Shown here: positions 34,054 to 41,709 of the stretch, piece by piece
Layout: each line of letters starts with the position of its first letter
How positions within the stretch are numbered: the stretch's first letter is position 1
Source: Bacillus sp. AFS015802
Lineage (GTDB): Bacteria > Bacillota > Bacilli > Bacillales > Bacillaceae_B
NCBI RefSeq assembly: GCF_002561455.1
Contig: NZ_NTUP01000066.1
Coordinates: 503,357-567,356 of the forward strand
Length of the DNA: 64,000 nt
Direction: 5' to 3'
The notes under the pieces: generated by a model
What the model saw: only the letters and a program-made list of their open reading frames with translations
Databases searched by the model: none
What the model was told of the DNA's origin: nothing
Made by a program: the position numbers and the translations under genes

Positions 34054-34566
34054 TCACATCTTTTCTTGAAAAAGCCAAGATAATAGCCTTTTTCCCTCGC
34101 TTTGGTCAATTTTTTCATTTTCTACAGCTTCCAAGATAGAACGCCAGGATGGAAGGATAATAAATTCAAGCCCTTTTACGGTTCCTGTAAGAAGGTGTTG
34201 AACAAATTCTTCTATTTTATCGATGGCGTGTGGATTTTCTTCACACAGTAACCGGCCGACGTTCAACTTAATGGTGGCATCGAGCCCAGTTATAAAAGCC
34301 ATTTCAAGTTTTTTGACAGGATCATTTACCGTATCGGCTGCCCCCTCCATCCGGTCAATAATTCGTTGCTCAACATCATGTCTGATCACCGTGTATAATT
34401 GAGCCTTTGAACCAAAGTGGTGATAGATCACCCCGGTCGTCATATTCGCCTCCTTCGCTAAATCCTTGATATTGACTCCTTCATATCCTTTCTCTTTAAA
34501 TTGTTCCAGTGCTAATCTGATAATCGTCTCTTTTTTACTTCCCGGTACAGGTATCCAATTTTTCAT
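34054..34566 (-). CDS. TetR-family transcriptional regulator
   Basis: The 170-residue protein has the N-terminal HTH ETIIRLALEQFKEKGYEGVNIKDLAKEANMTTGVIYHHFGSKAQLY, then an all-helical ligand domain. It is divergent from a VOC-family gene across a region with two tandem palindromes, so it likely controls both. No RBS precedes the ATG, and a -10 lies just six bases upstream, so the mRNA may be leaderless. The ligand is unknown. Confidence 0.85.
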   Translation of the reverse strand: MKNWIPVPGSKKETIIRLALEQFKEKGYEGVNIKDLAKEANMTTGVIYHHFGSKAQLYTVIRHDVEQRIIDRMEGAADTVNDPVKKLEMAFITGLDATIKLNVGRLLCEENPHAIDKIEEFVQHLLTGTVKGLEFIILPSWRSILEAVENEKIDQSEGKRLLSWLFQEKM

Positions 34567-34572
34567 ATATGT

Positions 34573-34578
34573 ATCATA
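34573..34578 (-). promoter_or_regulatory. -10 element of the tetR gene, immediately upstream of its ATG
   Basis: On the minus strand TATGAT is separated from the ATG by six bases. A TTACAA -35 lies 16 bp upstream. The predicted start point falls on the initiation codon. Confidence 0.45.
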
Positions 34579-34596
34579 TCATATTGACAACAATTT

Positions 34597-34630
34597 GTAA
34601 CTAAGTTACGTTATACATAACCAAGTTATG
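34597..34630. promoter_or_regulatory. Two tandem TetR-type palindromic operators
   Basis: GTAACTAAGTTAC (34597-34609) and CATAACCAAGTTATG (34616-34630) share the core TAAC-nAA-GTTA. Their centres are 20 bp apart in the divergent tetR/VOC promoter region. Confidence 0.75.
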
Positions 34631-34663
34631 CCTTTGGTAAAAATATCAATTGAGGTGGAGTAA

Positions 34664-35005
34664 ATGAAACTGGCTTTTCTATGTCATCCTGTAACAGATT
34701 TAAAGAAATCTCTTATTTATTATCGAGACACGTTAGGATTTGAAGAAGCATGGAGGGAAGGGGATCATACAATTGCCCTCAGGCTTCCGGGAACGGATGT
34801 TCAATTGATGATTGAAAATGATGAGCCTGAATTAGTACCAGGCGGAATGTTTATTGTAGACAGCGTCGATGATTATTATCAACAACACCAGGAAGAGCTC
34901 CATTTCATTAAGACTCCATGTGATATTCCACCAGGAAGATATGCCATATATCAGGATGATAGCGAAAATCTAATCCGGATTCTTGATTTGAGCCGTGAGC
35001 GTTAG
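34664..35005 (+). CDS. VOC (glyoxalase/bleomycin-resistance) family protein
   Basis: The 113-residue single VOC module starts MKLAFLCHPVTDLKKSLIYYRDTLGFEEAWREGDHTIALRLPG, with the usual beta-alpha-beta-beta-beta pairs and possible metal ligands at His8 and late acidic residues. RBS GAGGTGGAG. It is controlled with, or by, the divergent TetR regulator. Candidates are a lyase, dioxygenase or binding protein for a toxic compound; the fold alone does not decide. Confidence 0.78.
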   Translation: MKLAFLCHPVTDLKKSLIYYRDTLGFEEAWREGDHTIALRLPGTDVQLMIENDEPELVPGGMFIVDSVDDYYQQHQEELHFIKTPCDIPPGRYAIYQDDSENLIRILDLSRER

Positions 35006-35080
35006 GGAGGTAAGGTGGGTTTTACACTCAATTTAACAGGTGAAATACCGCTTGAAATCAGCAGTTAAAACGGAAGAATG

Positions 35081-35123
35081 AATCAGCAGCTAAACTACCC
35101 CCAAATATTCAGCTGCTGATTTT
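35081..35123 (+). terminator. Terminator of the VOC gene
   Basis: AATCAGCAGCT and AGCTGCTGATT pair and are followed by a T-rich stretch. Confidence 0.7.
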
Positions 35124-35274
35124 CGTTTCAATTTCTGCAGCTGAAACCCCGTGCCAATCCCCCGCGAGAACCTCTGCTTCTACGTAAAACTCACCGATTT
35201 TGACACCTTTGTGAACGACATAAAAGCCTATTGTATTAGGGCTTAAGAAGAGGAATATTATAAGTGTAAAGAAC

Positions 35275-35292
35275 ATGTGAAATACTTCACAA
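35275..35292. promoter_or_regulatory. Rex-like operator 1 upstream of doxX
   Basis: ATGTGAA-ATAC-TTCACAA is one base from the Rex consensus TTGTGAA-N4-TTCACAA. Confidence 0.7.
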
Positions 35293-35342
35293 TTATACAG
35301 CTTCCACATAATAAACACAAAGACATCCCAATGCAATATCAT

Positions 35343-35360
35343 TTGTGAATTGTTTCACAA
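35343..35360. promoter_or_regulatory. Rex-like operator 2 upstream of doxX
   Basis: TTGTGAA-TTGT-TTCACAA is a perfect match to the Rex consensus. It lies 28 bp before the ATG and is followed directly by a possible -10 (TATACA). Fnr boxes (TGTGA-N6-TCACA) fit the same bases, so Fnr is an alternative. Confidence 0.75.
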
Positions 35361-35388
35361 GTATACATCCAAAAGGAGATGATCCATC

Positions 35389-35889
35389 ATGAGATGGTGG
35401 GAAAATCAAAAGGTGAGTGCGGTTTGGACAGTGATGAGGATTTGGTTGGGCGTCCAGTGGTTAGAGGCAGGCTGGCATAAGGTGAATGATGGCTTTGATG
35501 CAAGCGGATTTTTGCAAGGTGCATTGACTAAAGCGACAGGCGATCATCCTGCGGTACAAGGCTGGTATGCAGAATTTCTGAAAGGTTTTGCTTTACCGAA
35601 CGTAGAACTGTTCAATGTTTTAATTCCTTGGGGAGAAATATTAGTGGGGGTAGGGTTGATTGCAGGATTCATGACCATCCCGGCTCTTCTTGCAGGTGCT
35701 TTCATGAACATTAACTTCTTAATGGCAGGGACTGTCAGCACTAATCCCGTCCTTTACACCACTGCCATCATCCTCCTTTTTGCAGGCAGAGGTGCTTACC
35801 TTTGGGGAGCTGATCATTGGGTGATCCCGTACTTGAAACAGATGTTCAATCATCATGAAGGAAAGCATAAAAAGCCGATTGTCGTTTGA
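35389..35889 (+). CDS. DoxX-family membrane protein
   Basis: The 166-residue protein has four membrane spans. It contains RIWLGVQWLEAGWHKVNDGFDASGFL and the later LIPWGEILVGVGLIAGF and FLMAGTVSTNPVLY, as in DoxX/DoxD-like proteins. Relatives are thiosulfate:quinone oxidoreductase subunits or quinone-stress proteins (CatD). RBS AAAGGAGATGATCC. Two Rex-type sites in front predict derepression at high NADH/NAD+, as in low oxygen. The redox role is an inference. Confidence 0.82.
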   Translation: MRWWENQKVSAVWTVMRIWLGVQWLEAGWHKVNDGFDASGFLQGALTKATGDHPAVQGWYAEFLKGFALPNVELFNVLIPWGEILVGVGLIAGFMTIPALLAGAFMNINFLMAGTVSTNPVLYTTAIILLFAGRGAYLWGADHWVIPYLKQMFNHHEGKHKKPIVV

Positions 35890-35904
35890 CTAATGTAAAT
35901 GTAA

Positions 35905-35935
35905 AAAGCCCCATGCTGTCACAGCGTGGGGCTTT
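35905..35935 (+). terminator. doxX terminator
   Basis: AAAGCCCCATGCTGT and ACAGCGTGGGGCTTT pair with a one-base loop remnant, giving a long stem. Confidence 0.8.
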
Positions 35936-35983
35936 CGCAGACTGAATTCCTCAGGGCCTGTCTTTTTACCTTACGGGACTCTA

Positions 35984-36169
35984 CTATTGGTTTTTCTTCA
36001 CACGTGCACGCTGATTGGCAGCATTCGCACGGGCTTGTGCTTCCATGTCAGCCTGGTCGGCAAGTTCTCTTGAGAACTCTTCGTCAACACCATCAGATTT
36101 GAGCTGAGCGGGTGTTTGTGGCAGGCTGTTTTTATTTCCTCTTTTACTATGGCCGCGTGATCTTCCCAA
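35984..36169 (-). CDS. yfhD: YfhD family small protein
   Basis: The 61-residue protein MGRSRGHSKRGNKNSLPQTP ... is the YfhD family of spore formers, with LKSDGVDEEFSRELADQADMEA as the conserved core and a basic end. The start is taken as the TTG of GRSRG: AAGGGG lies 9 nt before it, while the upstream ATG is fused to that site. It is first in the yfhD-yfhE-yfhF order known from B. subtilis. Function unknown. Confidence 0.8.
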   Translation of the reverse strand: MGRSRGHSKRGNKNSLPQTPAQLKSDGVDEEFSRELADQADMEAQARANAANQRARVKKNQ

Positions 36170-36195
36170 TATCAACATCCCCTTTTGGTTAAAAA

Positions 36196-36238
36196 ATAAA
36201 GGTACAGGTTTATGGCCTGTACCTTTATCTTTCTTCAA
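36196..36238 (-). terminator. yfhE terminator
   Basis: ATAAAGGTACAGG and CCTGTACCTTTAT pair; on the minus strand the stem ends in six T. Confidence 0.8.
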
Positions 36239-36268
36239 AGTAAGGATTTATAGTCAGGTAATAAATGA

Positions 36269-36394
36269 CTATCTATGGGCTTTTGAGCTGAAGCCACCCG
36301 CACGATCAGCTGCTTTGAACTCCCTTGAGTACGTTACTTCCTGAGCGCTTGATAGAACCGATTTGTTTTTGTCCTTCTTTTTCTTATTATCCAT
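36269..36394 (-). CDS. yfhE: YfhE family small protein
   Basis: The 41-residue minus-strand product begins MDNKKKKDKNKSVLSSAQEV and ends EFKAADRAGGFSSKAHR. It lies between yfhD and yfhF as in B. subtilis, and its SAQEVTYSREFKAADRA segment fits YfhE. An AGAAGGGA site is 11 nt upstream. It has its own terminator. Function unknown. Confidence 0.75.
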   Translation of the reverse strand: MDNKKKKDKNKSVLSSAQEVTYSREFKAADRAGGFSSKAHR

Positions 36395-36465
36395 TCCTAT
36401 GTACATCCCTTCTTTTCAAGATTAGTTCTATTTTTGCCGTGAAAAGGAAGGGACATACCTGTGAG

Positions 36466-37371
36466 TTATTGATAAATATCAATGAGGGCACTGCTCAATT
36501 CAGGATACCGGAATTGAAAACCGTGTTCAGACAGGACACTTGGAAGGACTTTTTGTCCTTCGAGTACAAGGGCGCTCATTTCCCCCATAGCCACTTTTAA
36601 AGCAAGTGAAGGGACCGGTATCCAGTGGGGCCTGCCGAGGACAGAGCCGAGGGTCTTCCCGAATTCTTTCATGGTGACGGGGGAAGGGGCGGTGACATTG
36701 ACGGGTCCGGAAATCCCTTCTGTTTCCGCAATGAAATGCACCGCTCTTGCGATGTCTTTTATATGGACCCACGACATCCATTGGTCCCCGGATCCGACCG
36801 TTCCTCCCACAAACATCTTATAAGGAAGAGCGATACGGGGCAGGGCGCCATCGTCTTTTCCCAGAATAATTCCGAAGCGTGCATATGCCACCCGGATTCC
36901 CAGCTGATTGGCCTTGCTCGCTTCTTTTTCCCAAATTTGAACGGTTTCTCCTAAAAAGTTGTCTGCCGTTTCTGTTGACGCTTCCGTATACGTATTCGTT
37001 TTTGAAGAAGGATAGTAGCCGATTGCACTTGCGTTGATAAGACACGCCGGTTTCTCTGTCAGTGCCTTCATAATGTTGATAACCTCTTGAGTTGAGTTGA
37101 TCCGGCTATTGATGATTCGTTTCTTACGCTCATCCGTCCAGCGGCCGCTGTTGATGGATTCCCCTGCAAGGTTAATGAAGGCATGGATACCTTCGAGTTC
37201 CTCTTCGGGTTTTGCACCGTCGGATAGCCATTTTACATAGGTAACACCTGAACGATTGTCGTATTTATCCGGATTTCGGGTAAGGATCAGTACTTCGTGT
37301 TGGTGTTCTAAAAGTTCCTCCGTCAAAGCCTGACCGACAAAACCCGTACCACCTGTGATAGCGATCTTCAT
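36466..37371 (-). CDS. yfhF: TIGR01777 family NAD-dependent epimerase/SDR protein (YfhF)
   Basis: The 301-residue protein has the Rossmann motif IAITGGTGFVGQALTEEL and NLAGESINSGRWTDERK, the signature of the TIGR01777 (YfcH/SulA-like) extended SDR group. The C-terminal domain (LGRPHWIPVPSLALKVAMGEMSALVLEGQKVLP) is also typical. Three ATGs follow GGAGGG; the third (37371) has the best spacing. It is divergent from recX. The substrate is unknown. Confidence 0.85.
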   Translation of the reverse strand: MKIAITGGTGFVGQALTEELLEHQHEVLILTRNPDKYDNRSGVTYVKWLSDGAKPEEELEGIHAFINLAGESINSGRWTDERKKRIINSRINSTQEVINIMKALTEKPACLINASAIGYYPSSKTNTYTEASTETADNFLGETVQIWEKEASKANQLGIRVAYARFGIILGKDDGALPRIALPYKMFVGGTVGSGDQWMSWVHIKDIARAVHFIAETEGISGPVNVTAPSPVTMKEFGKTLGSVLGRPHWIPVPSLALKVAMGEMSALVLEGQKVLPSVLSEHGFQFRYPELSSALIDIYQ

Positions 37372-37461
37372 CATCATCCCTCCAATATACTTATTATTTT
37401 ACCTATCTACAGAATAAAAAACATATGCTGAATGTGTTAGGATTACTATGAGGTGGAAAAA

Positions 37462-38268
37462 ATGGGCAAGATTACGAAAATAACGAAGCAAGTAAAGAAC
37501 GATGAGCGCTACAATTTATTTATAGATGGGAAATATGCCTTCAGTGTGGATGAGGCAGTATTGGCGAAATTTCAGCTCAGAAAAGGATTGGAAATCGATG
37601 AGCTTGAAATTTCTGAGCTTCAATATGAAGATGATGTGAAAAAAGCTTTCAATAAAGCGATTCAGTATTTAGCCTATCGGATGAGAACAGAGAAGGAAAT
37701 CCGCGATCACTTACAAGAAGGGGACCCGGAGGATGGCGTCATCCAGGAAGTCATCCATAAATTGAATGAGATTAAATACATCAATGATCTGGAATTTGCC
37801 CATGCGTTTGTCGCTACTCAGATGAATACGGCCGACAAGGGACCGACCTGGATCCGCGGGGAATTAAGGAGAAAAGGTGTTGGCGACTCTTATATCGAAG
37901 AGGCACTCGCGGCTTTTACAGAAGAAAAACAGGTGGACAAGGCGGTCGCCCTGACAGAAAAGCTCCTTCACAAATATCGAAAAGATTCCAAGATGATTGC
38001 CAGGCAGAAGATTGAACAAAACTTGATGAGAAAAGGGTATCCCGGTTCTGTTATGAAAATCGTATGGGAAACCGTTGAATCGGACAGGGATGAAGATGAG
38101 CGATGGGATGCCGTTTACCATCAGGGATTGAAGGCTCACAGAAAGCTTAGTTCAAAATATGATGGATTTGAATATGTACAGAAGATGAAACAAACATTGT
38201 ATCGAAAAGGATTTTCCATGGAAGATATCGAAAGGCTGTTGGAAGAATTAAGAGAAAATGAAGAGTGA
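37462..38268 (+). CDS. recX: Recombination regulator RecX
   Basis: The 268-residue protein belongs to the RecX family, with tandem three-helix modules: YLAYRMRTEKEIRDHL, GPTWIRGELRRKGVGDSYIEEAL, KMIARQKIEQNLMRKGYPGSVM. It binds RecA filaments and modulates strand exchange. Bacillus RecX proteins are longer than those of E. coli, as here. The ATG at 37462 follows GAGGTGG; a GTG at 37453 is within the site. The location next to yfhF is as in B. subtilis. Confidence 0.92.
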   Translation: MGKITKITKQVKNDERYNLFIDGKYAFSVDEAVLAKFQLRKGLEIDELEISELQYEDDVKKAFNKAIQYLAYRMRTEKEIRDHLQEGDPEDGVIQEVIHKLNEIKYINDLEFAHAFVATQMNTADKGPTWIRGELRRKGVGDSYIEEALAAFTEEKQVDKAVALTEKLLHKYRKDSKMIARQKIEQNLMRKGYPGSVMKIVWETVESDRDEDERWDAVYHQGLKAHRKLSSKYDGFEYVQKMKQTLYRKGFSMEDIERLLEELRENEE

Positions 38269-38283
38269 ATGGACGATCAGTCG

Positions 38284-38321
38284 TCAGCCCTCGTTATGTA
38301 ACAAGGGCTGGCTTTTTATTT
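38284..38321. terminator. Bidirectional terminator between recX and the SDR gene
   Basis: CAGCCCT and AGGGCTG pair, with T-rich sequence after it on the plus strand. Confidence 0.7.
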
Positions 38322-38987
38322 TTTTGATTCGATGACGATTTCGTCTTTTTCTTTGTATTCATTCACGATCAATTCCGCAACCTCTTTAGGAGAGCGAAGC
38401 CTTGAAGGGTCACTGATATGGTCGCTATCATCCCAGAATGGAGTATTCATCCCGCCCATATAGGCGTTGACGACACGGAGGTCAGAGCCTTCATATTCTT
38501 TCTGGAGGCTTTCACCAAACCCTCTGAGGGCGAACTTGCTGGCTACATATAAGGACTCATTTTTCTTACCCCTGAGACCGGCTGTAGAAATGATATTGAT
38601 GATGGTGCTATCCGGCTCCAGTTGAGGCAGCAGTTCTTTCGTTAACCGGATCGGCCCGAGGGCATTGGTTTCGAACATGCTTACCAATTCATCGTCACTC
38701 GAATCCTTGAATGGACCGAAGTAGCCTACGCCTGCGTTATGTATGAGTAACGAAATGCTGTGGTTTGTCAGGTGATGCCCGGAAAGCTTTTCTATGTCAA
38801 CGTTCGAGCGGATATCCATTGCGACAAAGGATGCCTCGCCCCCTAACTCTTCAATTTCCGCTGCCGCTATCCTTAAGGTTTCTACTGTTCGTCCGAGCAG
38901 TAAGATATGAAATCCTTGTTTGCTGAGAAGCTTTCCTAATTCTTTCCCGAGGCCGGAGCCTCCGCCTGTGATGATGGCTGTCTTCAT
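38316..38987 (-). CDS. Short-chain dehydrogenase/reductase
   Basis: The 223-residue classical SDR has the NADP-binding IITGGGSGLGKELG, the NAG motif HNAGVGYFG and the catalytic YVASK. The C-terminus is short. RBS AAGGATGATTCAAC. The substrate is unknown. In this order B. subtilis has yfhH next to recX, so this gene is an insertion. Its stop falls within the T-rich tail of the recX terminator. Confidence 0.82.
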   Translation of the reverse strand: MKTAIITGGGSGLGKELGKLLSKQGFHILLLGRTVETLRIAAAEIEELGGEASFVAMDIRSNVDIEKLSGHHLTNHSISLLIHNAGVGYFGPFKDSSDDELVSMFETNALGPIRLTKELLPQLEPDSTIINIISTAGLRGKKNESLYVASKFALRGFGESLQKEYEGSDLRVVNAYMGGMNTPFWDDSDHISDPSRLRSPKEVAELIVNEYKEKDEIVIESKK

Positions 38988-39089
38988 GTTGAATCATCCT
39001 TTCTTATGCTTGTCGGGTCTGACCAAGCCGCTTCCGCTTTTCTTATTGTATCATTTTCTCTATACTACTATTAGTAGAGGTGATGAGGA

Positions 39090-39416
39090 ATGGAACAAGA
39101 GAGAAGATATAGTGAGATGACGGAACATGAGTTGAAGCAGGAGATTGCTTCGTTGACGGAGAAGGCGCGGAAAGCTGAACAGCTGGGGATTGTGAATGAG
39201 TTTGCCGTATTGGAGCGAAAAGCCCTTATGGCGCAGGCTTATCTTATGGATCCAGATGCTTATAAGCCTGGTGGGATTTATGGGATTGAAGGAGATCCGG
39301 GCACTTATTTCAAAGTGGACTATCTGAATGGAGTATTCGCCTGGGGGTACCGATTGGGCGGAGACGGGAAAGAAGAAGCTTTACCCATTTCCCTTTTAGC
39401 CGGGGAGAAGAAATAA
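39090..39416 (+). CDS. yfhH: YfhH family protein (DUF1811)
   Basis: The 108-residue protein starts with a coiled-coil part (MTEHELKQEIASLTEKARKAE) then an SH3-like domain (PGGIYGIEGDPGTYFKVDYLNGVFAWGYRLGG), as in YfhH. RBS GAGGTGATGAGGA. It lies in the conserved yfh block. Function unknown. Confidence 0.85.
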   Translation: MEQERRYSEMTEHELKQEIASLTEKARKAEQLGIVNEFAVLERKALMAQAYLMDPDAYKPGGIYGIEGDPGTYFKVDYLNGVFAWGYRLGGDGKEEALPISLLAGEKK

Positions 39417-39420
39417 GGAA

Positions 39421-39446
39421 GAGGTCCGTCAAGGGAGACGGACCTC
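39421..39446. terminator. Terminator between yfhH and the YpzG-like gene
   Basis: GAGGTCCGTC and GACGGACCTC form a 10-bp perfect stem with a 6-nt loop. No long T run. Confidence 0.6.
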
Positions 39447-39452
39447 AGAAAT

Positions 39453-39611
39453 CTAGGAACGCTTACGTGTCTGGTTTTCCAGAATGATTAAGTCTTGAGT
39501 TTGTGTCGTTTGTCCATTTGCCTGTGAATGGGCATGCTTCGGATTGTAGAATGCCTTGTTAAATGGACTGCTGTACTTATTGCGGTAGAAGTTGTTTTTC
39601 ATGTTTGCCAT
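39453..39611 (-). CDS. YpzG-like small protein
   Basis: The 52-residue product MANMKNNFYRNKYSSPFNKA ... has FYNPKHAHSQANGQTTQTQD, the NPKHxxxQxNGxT signature of the YpzG family. RBS TAGGGGGTAGTCACG. It follows sspK on the same strand and may be sporulation-expressed with it. Family assigned from memory of the motif, with moderate certainty. Confidence 0.65.
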   Translation of the reverse strand: MANMKNNFYRNKYSSPFNKAFYNPKHAHSQANGQTTQTQDLIILENQTRKRS

Positions 39612-39642
39612 CGTGACTACCCCCTAATCAAATTTCACTGTA

Positions 39643-39807
39643 TTAAAGTGAGTCGTGATCTCGTTGTCCAGAAGATTTCATGCGTTCTTGAGGATGGGTA
39701 TTGATGGTGCCGTTAGCCCTTTTAGATGCATATTCCGCTTTTGCTCTCGGTTCACCTTCGAATTTATTGTTGTTCATATTGGGGAACCCTGTCGATTTAT
39801 TTCGCAT
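39643..39807 (-). CDS. sspK: Small acid-soluble spore protein K (SspK)
   Basis: The 54-residue product begins [20 protein letters not shown] and continues [23 protein letters not shown], a clear match in pattern to SspK of B. subtilis (GEPRAK, YASKRA, HPQERM), with a slightly longer tail. RBS TAGGAGGCACAT. SspK is a minor spore protein made in the forespore; its place in the yfh block is conserved. Confidence 0.88.
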   Translation of the reverse strand: MRNKSTGFPNMNNNKFEGEPRAKAEYASKRANGTINTHPQERMKSSGQRDHDSL

Positions 39808-39957
39808 ATGTGCCTCCTAAAAGGTGAAATATACTGACTCATACCGTGAAGAAGCAAAGATTCACAACTAAGCTTAACCACGTACCTTTAGTATGGGTGA
39901 AATGGTCGACATTATCATAAAAGCACGAACTTAATATATGGAAAAGGAGGAGACAAA

Positions 39958-40233
39958 ATGGAGTCAACATTCCACGAATTAACACAATTGTTAATCGAAA
40001 AGAATAATAAACTTTCGTATGAAAAAGCGAGGACCTGGATTGAATTGGTATGGGAAGATTTCGAAGCAACATACGCCAAGGCAGGTTACGATTATAAAGG
40101 GAAAGCAGTAACGGAAAAAGTCGTCCGCCAATGGGTCAATACGTACGGAGAACAAATCCATGAATTCGCTGCCCAAAACCCGAAATACAAACACCTGATC
40201 GACGACAAAGAAGATGATGATTTAGTGCATTAA
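39958..40233 (+). CDS. yfhJ: YfhJ, WVELL-domain protein
   Basis: The 91-residue protein carries KARTWIELVWEDFEATYAKAGYDYKG, the WVELL-domain signature with Ile for Val, and VRQWVNTYGEQIHEFA. RBS AAAAGGAGGAGACAAA. Divergent from sspK, as in B. subtilis. Function unknown. Confidence 0.85.
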   Translation: MESTFHELTQLLIEKNNKLSYEKARTWIELVWEDFEATYAKAGYDYKGKAVTEKVVRQWVNTYGEQIHEFAAQNPKYKHLIDDKEDDDLVH

Positions 40234-40275
40234 AGTGATGAGGGACGGACCTTGAAAAGGTCCGTCCCTCACTTT
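40232..40275. terminator. Bidirectional terminator between yfhJ and yfhP
   Basis: AGGGACGGACCTT and AAGGTCCGTCCCT form a 13-bp stem, extended by AAAGTG/CACTTT. Confidence 0.8.
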
Positions 40276-40277
40276 AG

Positions 40278-41264
40278 TTAATCGATTAAAATGTCGATGT
40301 CGACTTTCGAGCGTAGTTTTTCTTCGCTGAAGACCCATCCTGTGTAGGAGCTGACGATGGTCAGGTCTTTGTCGAGCTGCACCAGGGCGACGAATGGATA
40401 GTGACCATTATTCCGATAGCGGAGATCGATGAAGCGAACTTCGAAATGATCGTCATATTCATCCACTTCCCAACGATAAACGGGGGAAAAGGAGAGAAAG
40501 GCGGCCAGATTTTTATCTTTCTTGGCGGCAATGATGACTGGATTTTCAGGTATCGCCACCCGTTCGAACTTATCAAAAATCGTAATCGACCGTCTGTAGG
40601 CCCGTGCGACATAATAATGCTCCTTCGTTACGATTGCCAGCCGCCACTGGAAAAACCTGATGGTAGGTGAAACGATAATTTTTTCCGCTTGTGGAATTCT
40701 TCGCTTCACCGCATTTTTTACGGCTTTTTGGACCTGGAACCTCAACACATAATAGGCGAAAATCACAATGTACATGAGCAAAAAGGTTTTTCCAGGAGGT
40801 AGTCCGACTCCCCAAAGGATTAAACCGACAATATGAATCCCGAAAATAATCGGGTCAAACGTGTTGATAACCCCTAAAGCGACCCATTTCGACGAAATCG
40901 GCCTGATGGCCTGTGTCCCATATGCGTTGAAAATGTCGACAAATACATGAAGGAATACGGCCACAAATGTCCAAATCCATAAATGAAGCAAATCCGCCCC
41001 TGGGAAAAAAGGATAAAGACAAGCGATGATTAAGAGCGGCCAGAGAACGACCGCAGGTATGCTATGGGTAATCCCACGGTGATGACGGATGTAAACCGCA
41101 TTATTACGTAATTTCAATACGGTATCGATATCTGGTATTTGTGAGCCGATGACTGCTGCAACTAACACACTTTGAGAAGTGGCTGCACTTTCAGCAACAA
41201 CGGGATCTAAGGTGGCTAAGCCCCCGAGAGCAAAGCCCATGACGATATGAGTGCCTGTATCCAA
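40278..41264 (-). CDS. yfhP: YfhP, membrane-bound metal-dependent hydrolase family
   Basis: The 328-residue protein has DTGTHIVMGFALGGLATLDP at its start, HHRGITHSIPAV further in and multiple membrane spans, matching the DUF457/YdjM-like group of predicted metal-dependent hydrolases. The TTG at 41264 follows GGGAGGA; a longer frame to 41315 lacks a site, and the chosen start gives the B. subtilis length. The conserved location before mutY supports YfhP. Enzymatic role unproven. Confidence 0.85.
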   Translation of the reverse strand: MDTGTHIVMGFALGGLATLDPVVAESAATSQSVLVAAVIGSQIPDIDTVLKLRNNAVYIRHHRGITHSIPAVVLWPLLIIACLYPFFPGADLLHLWIWTFVAVFLHVFVDIFNAYGTQAIRPISSKWVALGVINTFDPIIFGIHIVGLILWGVGLPPGKTFLLMYIVIFAYYVLRFQVQKAVKNAVKRRIPQAEKIIVSPTIRFFQWRLAIVTKEHYYVARAYRRSITIFDKFERVAIPENPVIIAAKKDKNLAAFLSFSPVYRWEVDEYDDHFEVRFIDLRYRNNGHYPFVALVQLDKDLTIVSSYTGWVFSEEKLRSKVDIDILID

Positions 41265-41351
41265 AAAAAGTCCTCCCTTGGCTCGCATTTCTAAGATTTG
41301 TTTATGACTTGTCATTGGTGAACATGATATGGTTAAAAGGAGATTATTTCA

Positions 41352-41660
41352 ATGAAAAACACCGTGCACATTTACTTGGAATATGAAATCAAGCAGAATT
41401 TCAAGACCCGTTATAAGCAAATTATGACCAATATCGCAGAGACATTACCGCAATATGATGCCTTCAATTTCCATTGGGATAAGGCTGAAGGTGATTCGAA
41501 TACATATTTCGAAACCTTTGTGGTGCCGACTGAATCCCATTTTCATGTATTAAAACGTTTACGGATGTCCCGTCGTCATTTATTATTTGGATTATTGGAC
41601 GAATGTATTTGTGGTGGATTACAAGAAATCAGCCTTGTCTGCCTAAAAACAGACTATTAA
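41352..41660 (+). CDS. Hypothetical protein upstream of mutY
   Basis: The 102-residue protein starts MKNTVHIYLEYEIKQNFKTR and looks like a small alpha-beta domain (DAFNFHWDKAEGDSNTYFETFVVP, then LKRLRMSRRHLLFGLLDECICGG). RBS AAAAGGAGATTATTTCA. It lies 49 bp before mutY in the same direction and may share its transcript. I do not recognise the family. Confidence 0.65.
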   Translation: MKNTVHIYLEYEIKQNFKTRYKQIMTNIAETLPQYDAFNFHWDKAEGDSNTYFETFVVPTESHFHVLKRLRMSRRHLLFGLLDECICGGLQEISLVCLKTDY

Positions 41661-41709
41661 TTATTTATTCCCTAATCAATGTAACATTTAACATCCTGGA
41701 GGTACAAAA

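Larger units (their letters stand above)
35006..35388. other. 383-bp intergenic region with terminator and two Rex sites
   Basis: It holds the stem-loop at 35081-35123 and the two Rex-type operators at 35275 and 35343. No convincing gene is seen. Confidence 0.6.

Noticed and set aside
35109..35342. Minus-strand 77-residue ORF
   Set aside because: It spans the doxX regulatory region and the VOC terminator, has no RBS, and its composition is not protein-like.
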